From Microbacterium mitrae (GTDB taxonomy: Bacteria > Actinomycetota > Actinomycetes > Actinomycetales > Microbacteriaceae): a stretch of DNA of 64,000 bases. Every line of letters begins with the position of its first letter. The first letter of the stretch is position 1. A model generated the notes under the pieces. It was not told the origin of the DNA and did no database searches. It saw only the letters and a list, made by a program, of their open reading frames with translations. Shown here in pieces: positions 19,068-27,274 of the stretch. The translations under genes and the position numbers were made by a program. The DNA is taken from positions 744,001 through 808,000 of the forward strand of contig NZ_VRSW01000001.1 of NCBI RefSeq assembly GCF_008017445.1, in the 5' to 3' direction.

Positions 19068-20375
19068 GTGTACGTCACCGGTCGATTTCCGCTTCTCGTC
19101 GCCATCGGCGTCGTTCCCCTCATGGTTCTCTCCGTGGCGGGGGTGTCATCGTGGGCGGTGCTGCTGGCCTGGTTGCTGTTTTCGGTAGCGGTTGCGTGCG
19201 GCGATGCGGCGATGGCCGTCAACGCGCGAGAGCTCGCGGTGGTGCGCGACGGAACCACGAGGGCGCGGCTGGGGGATCGGGTATTGACGGGAATGTGGAT
19301 CACGAATCCGCACGAGCGCACTGCTCATCTCACGATCCGTGACGCGTGGCAGCCCACCGCGGGCGCGCCATGCGCGCGCGCGTCCGTCAACATCCCTGGT
19401 GGCGAGCGCAGGCATATTTCCGTTCCGCTTCAACCCCGACGACGCGGCGAGTTGAAGAGCGCTTTCGTGGCGATCCGCAGCGCCGGCCCGCTGGGAATCG
19501 CCGGGCGTCAGAGCGTGATCAAGAACGAAGGAACGCTTCGTGTGCTCCCACCGTTCACCTCGCGTAGGCACCTGGCCTCTCGCGTGGCAAGGCTCAAAGA
19601 GCTCGATGGCAACACGTCTCTTCAGGTACGCGGTCAGGGCACCGAGTTCGACTCGCTGCGGGAGTACGTGCGCGGCGATGATGTGCGCTCTATTGACTGG
19701 CGTGCAACGGCGCGAGCGGCGACCACAATGCTGCGCACATGGCGCCCCGAGCGTGATCGTCATGTCGTGATCCTGATTGACACCGGGCGCACGTCGGCGG
19801 CACGTGTCGGCGATGCCACGCGCCTTGATGCCTTTCTTGAAGCGGCGCTGCTGCTCACCGCGCTCGCCCAGCGCGCAGGCGATCACGTACATGTCGTGAT
19901 GTTCGATCGCGTGGTGCGCGCCCGCGTCAGCGGTGTCGACGGCCCGCGCCTGCTGCCCGCCATTGTCGATGCCATGGCCCCCATCGAAGCGCAACTGCTT
20001 GACACCAATTGGGACGCAGCGTTTGCGGAAATTCGTACGTTGACGACTCGACCATCACTCGTCGTGCTGTTGACGGCTCAAGACTCGCCCGACTCTGCCC
20101 GTGCCTTTCTCGGCTCGCTTCAGTCGGTCACGGCACGCTCGTGCGTGATCGTGGGATCGGCAACCGACACCGCGCTTGACGACATCGCTCACGAGCGCGC
20201 CGATATCGATGGCGTCTATCGGGCGGCAGCGGCAGAACAGACCGAAGGTGAGGCTCGCGGCGTCGCTCTCGCGATGGAACGCGCCGGCGCCGAGGCCATT
20301 AGCGATACCCCGGAAGACCTGCCGCCGCGCGTCGCGGATCGCTACCTTGCGCTGAAGAAATTGGGCAGACTGTAA
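19068..20375 (+). CDS. DUF58-domain protein
   Basis: 435 aa from a GTG at 19068, one base after the moxR stop; the frame is open upstream into moxR but MYVTGRFPLL is the normal N-terminus. Two adjacent membrane segments lie within residues 5-50. The DUF58 core is VRGQGTEFDSLREYVRGDD then IDWRATARAATTMLRTWRPE, and the VWA-like part begins HVVILIDTGRTSA. DUF58 proteins are partners of MoxR ATPases. Last gene of the five-gene envelope operon; no clear hairpin follows before the fur promoter. Confidence 0.92.
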   Translation: MYVTGRFPLLVAIGVVPLMVLSVAGVSSWAVLLAWLLFSVAVACGDAAMAVNARELAVVRDGTTRARLGDRVLTGMWITNPHERTAHLTIRDAWQPTAGAPCARASVNIPGGERRHISVPLQPRRRGELKSAFVAIRSAGPLGIAGRQSVIKNEGTLRVLPPFTSRRHLASRVARLKELDGNTSLQVRGQGTEFDSLREYVRGDDVRSIDWRATARAATTMLRTWRPERDRHVVILIDTGRTSAARVGDATRLDAFLEAALLLTALAQRAGDHVHVVMFDRVVRARVSGVDGPRLLPAIVDAMAPIEAQLLDTNWDAAFAEIRTLTTRPSLVVLLTAQDSPDSARAFLGSLQSVTARSCVIVGSATDTALDDIAHERADIDGVYRAAAAEQTEGEARGVALAMERAGAEAISDTPEDLPPRVADRYLALKKLGRL

Positions 20376-20398
20376 GCCACTCACGCATGATTCCTTTT

Positions 20399-20413
20399 TA
20401 TGAATGATTCATA
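20399..20413 (+). promoter_or_regulatory. Fur/PerR-type box, perfect 7-1-7 palindrome
   Basis: TATGAATGATTCATA is a perfect 7-1-7 inverted repeat, the geometry of Fur and PerR boxes. It lies over the -35 region of the downstream promoter (-10 at 20420), so binding would block RNA polymerase. Likely autoregulation of the fur-katA operon. Confidence 0.7.
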
Positions 20414-20419
20414 TCTAGT

Positions 20420-20425
20420 GATAAT
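20420..20425 (+). promoter_or_regulatory. -10 element GATAAT, leaderless promoter of the fur-katA operon
   Basis: GATAAT ends 8 bases before the ATG at 20434, so the transcript should start at or next to the start codon. Mycobacterial furA is also reported to have a leaderless mRNA. Confidence 0.5.
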
Positions 20426-20433
20426 CTAGGGGC

Positions 20434-20892
20434 ATGCACTCCCACCCGCACGTTGCCCCGGCACCAGCCGAAGAGGCGCTGCGCGGTGCAGAGTTGCGCG
20501 TGACCGCGCAGCGCGTGGCGGTCTATCGCGCGCTGGCCATGCATCCGCATTCGAGTGCCGATGCTGTCTTCGGTCAGGTGCGTGAAGCCGTGCCCGGAAT
20601 CGCACTCCCCTCCGTTCATAACGTGCTTGGCGATCTCGTTTCGGCCAATGTGGTGCGTCGCGTGAGCCTGCCAGATAGCGATCGCGCACTCTACGAGCTG
20701 GCCCAACCCGCCGACAACCACCACCACGTGCAGTGCGTCGTCTGTGGTTCCGTTCAAGACGTCGAATGCGCCGTCGGCCACGCCCCCTGTCTTACTCCGT
20801 CCCAAAGCCACGGAATGCGGGTGCTTGAAGCGACCGTAACCTTCCGTGCTATTTGCTCCGAATGTGAAAGGAAAAGCAGCAGCAATGACTGA
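20434..20892 (+). CDS. furA: Fur-family regulator, FurA/PerR-like, upstream of catalase
   Basis: 152 aa. Winged HTH ([37 protein letters not shown], residues 22-80) then the metal-binding dimerisation domain with [17 protein letters not shown] and a C-terminal CSEC pair, giving the structural zinc site. Being co-transcribed with a catalase and sharing 8 bases with it fits a FurA/PerR peroxide-responsive repressor rather than a classical iron regulator. Expected to repress itself and katA through the palindrome at 20399 until peroxide oxidises it. Metal specificity (Fe, Mn) cannot be read from the sequence. Confidence 0.88.
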   Translation: MHSHPHVAPAPAEEALRGAELRVTAQRVAVYRALAMHPHSSADAVFGQVREAVPGIALPSVHNVLGDLVSANVVRRVSLPDSDRALYELAQPADNHHHVQCVVCGSVQDVECAVGHAPCLTPSQSHGMRVLEATVTFRAICSECERKSSSND

Positions 20893-22333
20893 CAACTTCA
20901 CCACCACGCAGACCGGCACCCCGGTCGCCAGCGATGAGTTCTCGCTCACGTCTGGCGCCAACGGAACCACCGCACTGCACGATCGCTACCTGGTTGAGAA
21001 GCTCGCATCGTTCAACCGTGAGCGTGTACCCGAGCGCAACCCGCACGCCAAGGGTGGCGGCGCGTTCGGTGAGTTCGAGGTCACCGAAGACGTGTCGCAG
21101 TACACGCGCGCGGCTGTTTTTCAGCCCGGCGCCAAGGCTGAAACGCTGATCCGTTTCTCCTCCGTCGCTGGTGAGCAGGGCTCGCCCGACACGTGGCGCG
21201 ACGTTCGTGGCTTCTCGCTGCGCTTCTACACCACCGAGGGCAACCTCGACATCGTCGGCAACAACACGCCCACGTTCTTTATCCGTGACGGCATCAAGTT
21301 CCCCGACTTCATTCACTCGCAAAAGCGCCTCGGCGCCTCGGGTCTGCGTGACGCAGACATGCAGTGGGATTTCTGGACCCTCTCCCCCGAGTCCGCACAC
21401 CAGGTGACGTATCTGATGGGCGACCGCGGTCTGTCCAACTCCTGGCGTGAGCTCAACGGCTATGGCTCGCACACCTACCAGTGGGTCAACGCTGACGGCG
21501 AGCGTTTCTGGGTGAAGTACCACTTCATGTCCCAGCAGGGTGTTGTTCGCATGGACGCTGCCGAGGCTGAGCGCATTGCTGGCGCCGACGCCGACTACTA
21601 CCGTCGCGACCTCTACAACGCCATCGCCGAGGGTAACTTCCCGAAGTGGGACGTTTACGTTCAGGTGATGCCCTACGAAGAGGCGAAGAACTACCGCTTC
21701 AACCCGTTCGACCTCACCAAGACCTGGTCAAAGAAGGACTACCCGCGCATCAAGGTCGGCACGTTCACGCTGAACCGCAACCCGCAGAACTTCTTCGCAG
21801 AAATCGAGCAGGCAGCATTCTCCCCTGGCAACCAGGTTCCGGGAACCGGCATCTCGCCCGACAAGATGCTGATGGCTCGCGTCTTCTCGTACCCGGATGC
21901 TCAGCGCCACCGCATCGGCACGAACTACAACCAGCTGCCGGTCAACCAGCCGCACGCAGCCGAAGTTCGCAACTACATGCACGAAGGTGCCATGCAGTTC
22001 CTGTTCAACCCGGCTGACGCACGCGTCTACGCCCCCAACTCGTACGGCGGCCCCGCAGCCGACGCCGAGCGCGGCATCGAGGCGACGTGGGAGAACGACG
22101 GCGAACTGGTGCGTTCGGCCTACACGCTGCACGCCGAGGACGACGACTTCGGTCAGGCAGGCACGCTGTACCGCGATGTGTTCAACGATGAGGAGAAGGC
22201 TCGCTTCATCGACACGCTCGTTGGCCAGTACGGCGGCCTGACGGTCGACCGCATCAAGGAGCGCTTCTTCCAGTACTGGACGAACGTTGACGCCGGTCTC
22301 GGCGCGACCCTGCGCGAGCGCGTCGGCGCCTAA
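20885..22333 (+). CDS. katA: Monofunctional haem catalase KatA
   Basis: 482 aa, clade of small-subunit catalases. Catalytic His is in [17 protein letters not shown], catalytic Asn in [18 protein letters not shown], and the haem-ligand Tyr in [17 protein letters not shown]. Destroys hydrogen peroxide to water and oxygen in the cytosol. I chose the ATG at 20885, which overlaps the end of furA by 8 bases and has AAAGGA at about 12 bases; a start 39 bases upstream is open but would add vector-like residues from the fur frame. A strong hairpin follows at 22341. Confidence 0.97.
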   Translation: MTDNFTTTQTGTPVASDEFSLTSGANGTTALHDRYLVEKLASFNRERVPERNPHAKGGGAFGEFEVTEDVSQYTRAAVFQPGAKAETLIRFSSVAGEQGSPDTWRDVRGFSLRFYTTEGNLDIVGNNTPTFFIRDGIKFPDFIHSQKRLGASGLRDADMQWDFWTLSPESAHQVTYLMGDRGLSNSWRELNGYGSHTYQWVNADGERFWVKYHFMSQQGVVRMDAAEAERIAGADADYYRRDLYNAIAEGNFPKWDVYVQVMPYEEAKNYRFNPFDLTKTWSKKDYPRIKVGTFTLNRNPQNFFAEIEQAAFSPGNQVPGTGISPDKMLMARVFSYPDAQRHRIGTNYNQLPVNQPHAAEVRNYMHEGAMQFLFNPADARVYAPNSYGGPAADAERGIEATWENDGELVRSAYTLHAEDDDFGQAGTLYRDVFNDEEKARFIDTLVGQYGGLTVDRIKERFFQYWTNVDAGLGATLRERVGA

Positions 22334-22340
22334 GACAATC

Positions 22341-22376
22341 AAACGGGCCCAGCATGGTGACATGCTGGGCCCGTTT
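22341..22376 (+). terminator. Terminator of the fur-katA operon, 16-bp perfect stem
   Basis: AAACGGGCCCAGCATG pairs with CATGCTGGGCCCGTTT around GTGA, followed by a T-rich GTCGTTTTG. It begins 8 bases after the katA stop. Confidence 0.92.
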
Positions 22377-22468
22377 GTCGTTTTGTTCGCGATCCTTCAC
22401 CGTGAGGCTCATCGTGACCGGTAGCATGCTCGGCATCACATGCATCCCTGACCAGATCGGGAAACATC

Positions 22469-23224
22469 ATGAGCACTACGAAAGTCGCGGAGCCCACCCT
22501 CGGCTCCAAGCTCGCCGCTGAAGCGGTGGGAACCTTCCTCCTTGTGTTTTCGATCATGGGCACAGGAGTCTTCGGAGCCTTCTTCATGGTTCCGGAAGCC
22601 GCCCCCGTCGGCGGCACCGTTCCGATTGCCGTCGCTCTCGGCCTCGGTGTTGCTCTCACCATCGGCGTGTACGCGTTTGGGCCGATCTCTGGCGGGCACT
22701 TTAACCCTGCTGTCACTCTGGGGCTCGCCGCTGCTGGCCGCTTTGAGTGGCGCAATGTCGGCGGCTACCTGGTGGCGCAGGTGGTTGGCGGCTTGCTCGC
22801 AACGACCGTCGCCATGGCCATCGGCGTGTTCGGCCCCGATGGATGGTTGGCCGCGGCGCAGGCGAGCGGCTTTGCCTCCAACGGCTACGGCGATCACTCG
22901 CCGGGCGGGTTTGGCCTGGTAGCCGCCATGATCATCGAGGTCGTGGCCGTTGCCATCTTCCTCTGGGTCATCATTAGCGTGACGCACCCCGACCGCCCAA
23001 CGCCGTTTGCCGGTGTTGCCATTGGTTCCACACTGTTTCTGCTCATTCTGATCGCGATCCCCGTCGACAACGCGTCGCTGAACCCCGCCCGCTCGCTCGC
23101 CACGGCGCTGTATGGCGGCGGCGATGCACTCATGCAGCTGTGGGTGTTCATTGTGTTCCCGATCATTGGCGCACTCATCGCCGGTTACACGTATCGGGCC
23201 GTCTTCGACAACGTCAAGCGCTAA
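22469..23224 (+). CDS. Aquaporin / MIP-family channel
   Basis: 251 aa with six hydrophobic segments. Both NPA loops are present: ISGGHFNPAVTLG (about residue 80) and NASLNPARSLATALYGG (about residue 196). MIP channels pass water or small solutes such as glycerol. The residue after the second NPA is Arg, as in all channels of the family; the selectivity filter cannot be resolved by eye, so AqpZ-like versus GlpF-like remains open. Standalone gene between the catalase terminator and its own hairpin. Confidence 0.93.
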   Translation: MSTTKVAEPTLGSKLAAEAVGTFLLVFSIMGTGVFGAFFMVPEAAPVGGTVPIAVALGLGVALTIGVYAFGPISGGHFNPAVTLGLAAAGRFEWRNVGGYLVAQVVGGLLATTVAMAIGVFGPDGWLAAAQASGFASNGYGDHSPGGFGLVAAMIIEVVAVAIFLWVIISVTHPDRPTPFAGVAIGSTLFLLILIAIPVDNASLNPARSLATALYGGGDALMQLWVFIVFPIIGALIAGYTYRAVFDNVKR

Positions 23225-23232
23225 CGCCGATG

Positions 23233-23280
23233 CCCCGCAGTTGGTTGCCGAGTTGTTCTAACCGGCAACCAACTGCGGGG
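23233..23280. terminator. Bidirectional terminator overlapping the SpoIIM 3' end, 17-bp stem
   Basis: CCCCGCAGTTGGTTGCC pairs with GGCAACCAACTGCGGGG around a 14-base loop. The right arm lies inside the last codons and stop of the convergent gene at 23258. Confidence 0.88.
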
Positions 23281-24250
23281 TTCCGCGTTCGTGCTCGGTG
23301 AGGTCGCCACTCTCGCCGGCGCGCGCGGCCCGGCGACCAAAGAACAGCATGTAGAACAAGAAGATGCCGAGCGCCAGCGCGCCGATGGCGATCTTGACCG
23401 CCCACGGCCACGACTGTTGGCCGGTCACGAATCCTTCGACTACGCCCGAGAGCGCTAGCGCGAGAATCAGGCCAACGACGACGGTCGCGAGCGAACGACC
23501 GGCCTGCGCGAGCGATTCCAGGCGGGTTTGCCTGCCGGGCGCGACCCAGGCCCAGAAAATGTGGAGACCCGCGGCGACCGCGACAAAGATGCAGGTGAGT
23601 TCGAGCATGCCGTGGGGCAAGATGTGCAGCAAGAACACATCGCCGCGATCAAACTCCATCAGCACCGCAGCCGCCTGCCCGAGGCCAACCGCATTCTGCA
23701 TGAGGGCGGCCACCGGGTAGATTCCGGTGATGCCCAGCGCGATCACCTGCGCAGAAATCCATGCATTGTTGGTCCACACCATGCCGGCAAACGAGGCGGC
23801 AGGGTTGTAATACTCGGTGAAGTCGTTTTCCGCGTATTGCCGAAGCGCGTCGTGGTTGCCGAGGGCCGCGATCAGCGCGGGGTCTGAGGAGATCCAGAAC
23901 GCCACGGTCGACGCAATGATGAGAAAGGCGACCGCAACGGCGAGGGTCGTCCATCGCAATCGGTACAGCGCTGCCGGGAGTTGTACCGCAAAGAACCGCG
24001 GAATCTGGCGCATCACGTTGTCAGGTGCGCCGGTCAGTCGCGCGCGAGCATTGCTCAGCAAGGTGGAGAGGTAGTCACTGAGCACGGTGCGACCGGCGCT
24101 CGTTTTCGCGTCGGCGAGGTCGGCGGATGCTGCCCGATACCGCGAAATGAGTTCGTCGGCCTCAGCGCCGCTCAGACGTTTTGTCCGCGACAGTTCGGCG
24201 AGGCGATCCCACTCCCCCGCCCGTGCCGCGCGCAATGCATCCAGATCCAT
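23258..24250 (-). CDS. Stage II sporulation protein M-like membrane protein (SpoIIM family)
   Basis: 330 aa. A charged helical N-terminal domain (residues 1-100, ARAGEWDRLAELSRTKRLSG) precedes several membrane segments containing the family signature region NPAASFAGMVWTNNAWISAQ and LLHILPHGMLELTCIFVAVA. Actinobacteria do not sporulate by the Bacillus route; these proteins are encoded beside RDD and MoxR/DUF58 genes and their role is unknown. The ATG at 24250 (MDLDALRAARAGEW) is preferred over one at 24268, which would enter the RDD gene. The last codons form an arm of the terminator at 23233. Confidence 0.9.
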   Translation of the reverse strand: MDLDALRAARAGEWDRLAELSRTKRLSGAEADELISRYRAASADLADAKTSAGRTVLSDYLSTLLSNARARLTGAPDNVMRQIPRFFAVQLPAALYRLRWTTLAVAVAFLIIASTVAFWISSDPALIAALGNHDALRQYAENDFTEYYNPAASFAGMVWTNNAWISAQVIALGITGIYPVAALMQNAVGLGQAAAVLMEFDRGDVFLLHILPHGMLELTCIFVAVAAGLHIFWAWVAPGRQTRLESLAQAGRSLATVVVGLILALALSGVVEGFVTGQQSWPWAVKIAIGALALGIFLFYMLFFGRRAARAGESGDLTEHERGTPQLVAG

Positions 24251-24256
24251 TTGATT

Positions 24257-24263
24257 TACTGTA
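24257..24263. promoter_or_regulatory. Overlapping divergent -10 elements, TACTGTA
   Basis: Read on the minus strand, TACAGT (24263-24258) is followed by 7 bases and the SpoIIM ATG. Read on the plus strand, TACTGT (24257-24262) lies 4 bases before the RDD ATG at 24267, or about 28 before the later ATG at 24291. Two leaderless-type promoters seem to share one 7-base palindrome-like core. Confidence 0.45.
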
Positions 24264-24266
24264 CTC

Positions 24267-25073
24267 ATGCCAACCGTGAGCACTGCAACTATGCAGGACG
24301 AAGTCCTCACCGGCGAGGCCGTCGCGTTAGACCTGCAGCCCCTCGGTCTCATCGCCAGGGCCGTCGGTGCTGGCTTCGACGTGCTGCTGATGGTCGTGGA
24401 GTTCGTCGCGATCATGCTGCTGATGAATTGGCTCACAGGCAACGGCGTGCTCGATGCCGAAACCTCACGAATCGGCATGATTGTGGCACTGGTGCTCATC
24501 GCCGTCGCCATCCCGACGGCCATCGAAACCCTGAGCCACGGACGCAGCCTCGGCAAACTGATCATGGGCGGACGCATCGTGCGATCCGACGGCGGAACCA
24601 TCGGGTTTCGTCACGCCTTCTTGCGCGCGTTGGTGGGCGTTGTCGAGGTGCTGATGACGTTTGGAACCATTGCGCTGCTGGTCGGGATCTTCACGCCGCG
24701 AGCGCAGCGCCTCGGCGATCTGGCCGCTGGTACCTACAGCGAGCGGGTGCGCGCCCCCCAGGTTCCGTCATCGCATCTCGCCCTGCCCCCGGAGCTGACA
24801 GCATGGGCCCTCGTGGCCGATGTGTCACGCATGCCCGATCATCTCTCGCGCAAGCTATGGCAGTTCTCGCACGAGGCAGGTGTCATGAATCCGGCTTCGC
24901 GTCATCGTCTCGCAACGGAGCTGCTCGCGCAGTCCCAGCCGTATGTGAACCCGATGCCGCCGGCAGAACCAACCGCGGCGGTCGTCGGCATCATGGTGGT
25001 GCGGCGCGATCGCGAACTGCGTGCGCTCCAAACGCGAAGCGCCCGCTCCGGCCGCCTGCTCGCCGGAACCTGA
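24267..25073 (+). CDS. RDD-family membrane protein
   Basis: 268 aa. The RDD domain (residues 22-165) has the family Arg-Asp-like signatures LIARAVGAGFDVLLMVVEF, SHGRSLGKLIMGGRIV and FRHAFLRALVGVVEVL with three to four membrane helices. The C-terminal third is soluble (SRKLWQFSHEAGVM through LRALQTRSA). Function unknown. The true start may be the ATG at 24291 (MQDEVLTGEAVALDL), which fits homologues that begin near that motif and leaves space for a -10 element upstream. Divergent from the SpoIIM-like gene, a pairing common in actinobacteria. Confidence 0.88.
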   Translation: MPTVSTATMQDEVLTGEAVALDLQPLGLIARAVGAGFDVLLMVVEFVAIMLLMNWLTGNGVLDAETSRIGMIVALVLIAVAIPTAIETLSHGRSLGKLIMGGRIVRSDGGTIGFRHAFLRALVGVVEVLMTFGTIALLVGIFTPRAQRLGDLAAGTYSERVRAPQVPSSHLALPPELTAWALVADVSRMPDHLSRKLWQFSHEAGVMNPASRHRLATELLAQSQPYVNPMPPAEPTAAVVGIMVVRRDRELRALQTRSARSGRLLAGT

Positions 25074-25119
25074 ACGTAACTGTGGCGCCCTACGGTCGCG
25101 GGGCGGAACCTGTGTTCTG

Positions 25120-25134
25120 ACAGCGCCGCGCTGT
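25120..25134. terminator. Short hairpin between RDD and DUF3499 genes
   Basis: ACAGCG pairs with CGCTGT around CCG, directly at the 3' ends of two convergent genes and followed by TTTAA. The stem is short, so this is a weak terminator call. Confidence 0.35.
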
Positions 25135-25341
25135 TTAAGACTGAAGCGTCTCGTGTCGAACGATCATCCAGCCGCGCGGAACCGAAAGACGCTCGTAATG
25201 AATCTGGCAGAGGTCGTGCGCGTGCGGGTTGCCCGCAGGGCCGAGGGGGCCGACGGCCGCCATTTGGTCGGCGTAGTCGTAGGTGAGCGTGGCAACCGCC
25301 TCGCGGGCACACCCCACCTTGGAACACAACCTGGTCTGCAT
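25135..25341 (-). CDS. DUF3499-family protein
   Basis: 68 aa. It begins CS-x-VGCAREAVATLTYDYAD and ends with LCQIHYERLSVPRGW, the hallmark of this small actinobacterial family: an N-terminal Cys pair (RLCSKVGC), a central YADQMAAVGPL strand, and a CxxH pair. The Cys/His set suggests zinc binding. The mycobacterial homologue Rv3258c sits beside the DUF1025 gene and near whiB2, matching this order. Function unknown. Confidence 0.9.
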   Translation of the reverse strand: MQTRLCSKVGCAREAVATLTYDYADQMAAVGPLGPAGNPHAHDLCQIHYERLSVPRGWMIVRHETLQS

Positions 25342-25350
25342 AACAGTCCC

Positions 25351-25356
25351 ACACTA
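25351..25356 (-). promoter_or_regulatory. -10 element TAGTGT upstream of the DUF3499 gene
   Basis: TAGTGT on the minus strand is 9 bases from the ATG at 25341, giving at most a two- or three-base leader. No ribosome binding site. Confidence 0.35.
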
Positions 25357-25414
25357 GCGAACGCCGGCCGTTGCCTTCGCTGATGCAGCGGTGATCCGCC
25401 AAAACCCGTGCGCG

Positions 25415-25420
25415 TAGGAT
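25415..25420 (+). promoter_or_regulatory. -10 element TAGGAT, leaderless promoter of the DUF1025 gene
   Basis: TAGGAT, then six bases, then the ATG at 25427. Confidence 0.55.
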
Positions 25421-25426
25421 GGTGGC

Positions 25427-25849
25427 ATGACCTCCGAGGCCGAGCCGACTCCGTTGCGCGCACGTTCGCGTCATGGCCGTCACGGCCGCGCTGGCCGTTC
25501 ACAGTTGACGCGCCCCCCGCTGCCGCAGCTGGAGAGCCGCATCGATCGCTTTGATGTGATCGTTGCCACCACGAGCGAATACTTGCGCTCTGCGCACGAA
25601 GCCCTGCGCGATGTGCGGTTCGAAATCGGAACCATCCCGTTTCATGCGAACCGCGAGATGCCCCGCTGGTCGGTCTCGCAGAACGAAAAGCGGATCATCG
25701 TGTTTCGGGTTCCGCTCGAGCGACTCGACAAGTGGCACCGCGACGATGAATGGCACGGCCGCATGATCGTGGAAACCGCCGTGATCTACGCGGCAGCAGA
25801 ATACCTGGGCAAGGAGCCCTGGGAGCTCGCCCCCGACCGGCGACGCTAG
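25427..25849 (+). CDS. DUF1025 / zincin-like metallopeptidase-family protein, no HExxH
   Basis: 140 aa. A basic N-terminal tail (RARSRHGRHGRAGR) is followed by the family body: FDVIVATTSEYLRSAHEALRDVRFEIGTIP shown in outline, IVFRVPLERL, and WHGRMIVETAVIYAAAEYLGKEPWELAP. In classical members of this family the last segment carries HExxH; here the corresponding helix has none, so catalytic activity is doubtful. The neighbour set (DUF3499, WhiB) matches Rv3258c-Rv3260c of mycobacteria. It is likely a conserved non-enzymatic protein of unknown role. Confidence 0.8.
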   Translation: MTSEAEPTPLRARSRHGRHGRAGRSQLTRPPLPQLESRIDRFDVIVATTSEYLRSAHEALRDVRFEIGTIPFHANREMPRWSVSQNEKRIIVFRVPLERLDKWHRDDEWHGRMIVETAVIYAAAEYLGKEPWELAPDRRR

Positions 25850-25885
25850 CCGATTCGGTCCACGGGCCCGGCGCGCGCCGAAACC

Positions 25886-27274
25886 CTAGTGCCGCACCAC
25901 GACGGGCATAGCCGCCGCATCGGCTGGCCACACCGGATACGTTGCCGTGGCGTTTTCTCCGGCGAAACTCACCGCAGCGTGCACCGTCCCCGAGGCCACC
26001 GTCACGGTTCCGCTCGATGCCGCTGTAACGGGAACGGCGATCGCAGCTCCCGGGTTGATCGTGTAGTCGCGGTCGCCTGCAGGAGTCGTCACGCTCACGC
26101 GAGCCCTCGTCTCGCCGGGGTTCGCGAGGGTGAGAGACGGGGCCGCACCATCCGCGACAGCAAACGGCGTCGCCCCCTCGGTCAGCGGCAGGGTGGCCGT
26201 TGCCCACGCGAAGTCTGATCCGTCTTCGTAGCCGGTTGTCGACCAGACACCGGCAACGACGGGCTTCACGGCATTCACCGTCATCACGTAGGTGCCCGCA
26301 GGCAGTGCCGGCAATTCAACCTCGGTCGGAATTCCGCCCTCAAGCGCCACCGTCGTCACATACGAGTCGGCGCTCTCACCGACAGCACGAAACGACACCT
26401 GGGCTGCGGTGGTTTCTGCTGGCGAGAGAATCCGCGCACGCTGAAACTCCATAGCACCGTCACCGCTGTCACTCACGACGATGCCCGGCACAATCTGCAT
26501 CGTGGACGGCGCCGCAACGGCGCTTTGCACGTCAACGCCTCCGGTGACGAGCGTGCGAACGAGCCCGGACTGCAAATTGGCAAGAACCGGCGTATCGTGC
26601 GCGTCAACGCGCAGCACCGGACCGAACTCGTCGCCTGCCAGCGACGCCAGATCTACGGCAACCGTGGCGCCTGCCGCGACAACGATGCCGGTAGAACCCG
26701 GAACCGGTTGCGGGCCGGTAGCGCCGTAGATGGTGACGTCAACGGTCGCCGTGACCTCACCCGGGTTCGTCAACGTCAGCACACCGGTCGATCCGGTGAG
26801 GGTGTCGGCCCCCACAATCCACGACTGCATCGCCGCTGGCTGACACGCGTACGCGGCGAAGCCGGTGATATCCGGGCTGGTGATACTCAACGAACCGGCC
26901 GCGGCAATCGCGACCCGCTCCCCGTCGATCGGATCGGCGGCGAACATCGTCGAGGTGGCATCGGGAACGCTCACCAGCGCGACGGGCTCCTCTCGCAACC
27001 CCGGAGCATCCGACGTGACAAAGCGCGGCGTCTGCGCGATCGACAGCGCCTGCGCGTTTGCGGCATCACGCCCAACAGCGAGTAGCGGCCCCGAACAGCC
27101 GAGCATCGTGGTTCCGGCCGCCGGCTGCGCGGTGATGGCGGGTCGAACGGCGGTGACCCCATCAAATGGTGCCGCAATCGATGCCGCCACCCCGATCGTG
27201 GCGCCAGCGATAATCACGAGTCCGCCAACGAGACGAGCGCTGAGATGAATCGCTTTGTTGCGCGGCGTGCTCAT
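25886..27274 (-). CDS. DUF5719-family membrane-anchored protein
   Basis: 462 aa. One N-terminal membrane segment (about residues 15-36, RLVGGLVIIAGATIGVAASI) is followed by an extracytoplasmic, beta-rich region with repeated Ig-like strand patterns (TLTNPGEVTATVDVTIYGAT, LTLANPGETRARVSVTTPAG). DUF5719 proteins are actinobacterial and are encoded after a large membrane glycosyltransferase, as here; a role in envelope polysaccharide assembly is inferred. Start overlaps the stop of that gene by 4 bases (ATGA), so they are coupled. Confidence 0.88.
   Translation of the reverse strand: MSTPRNKAIHLSARLVGGLVIIAGATIGVAASIAAPFDGVTAVRPAITAQPAAGTTMLGCSGPLLAVGRDAANAQALSIAQTPRFVTSDAPGLREEPVALVSVPDATSTMFAADPIDGERVAIAAAGSLSITSPDITGFAAYACQPAAMQSWIVGADTLTGSTGVLTLTNPGEVTATVDVTIYGATGPQPVPGSTGIVVAAGATVAVDLASLAGDEFGPVLRVDAHDTPVLANLQSGLVRTLVTGGVDVQSAVAAPSTMQIVPGIVVSDSGDGAMEFQRARILSPAETTAAQVSFRAVGESADSYVTTVALEGGIPTEVELPALPAGTYVMTVNAVKPVVAGVWSTTGYEDGSDFAWATATLPLTEGATPFAVADGAAPSLTLANPGETRARVSVTTPAGDRDYTINPGAAIAVPVTAASSGTVTVASGTVHAAVSFAGENATATYPVWPADAAAMPVVVRH

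Noticed and set aside
23981..25120. 379-codon plus-strand frame spanning the SpoIIM-RDD junction
   Set aside because: Crosses the antisense of SpoIIM and an alternate frame of RDD; both real genes explain the region.
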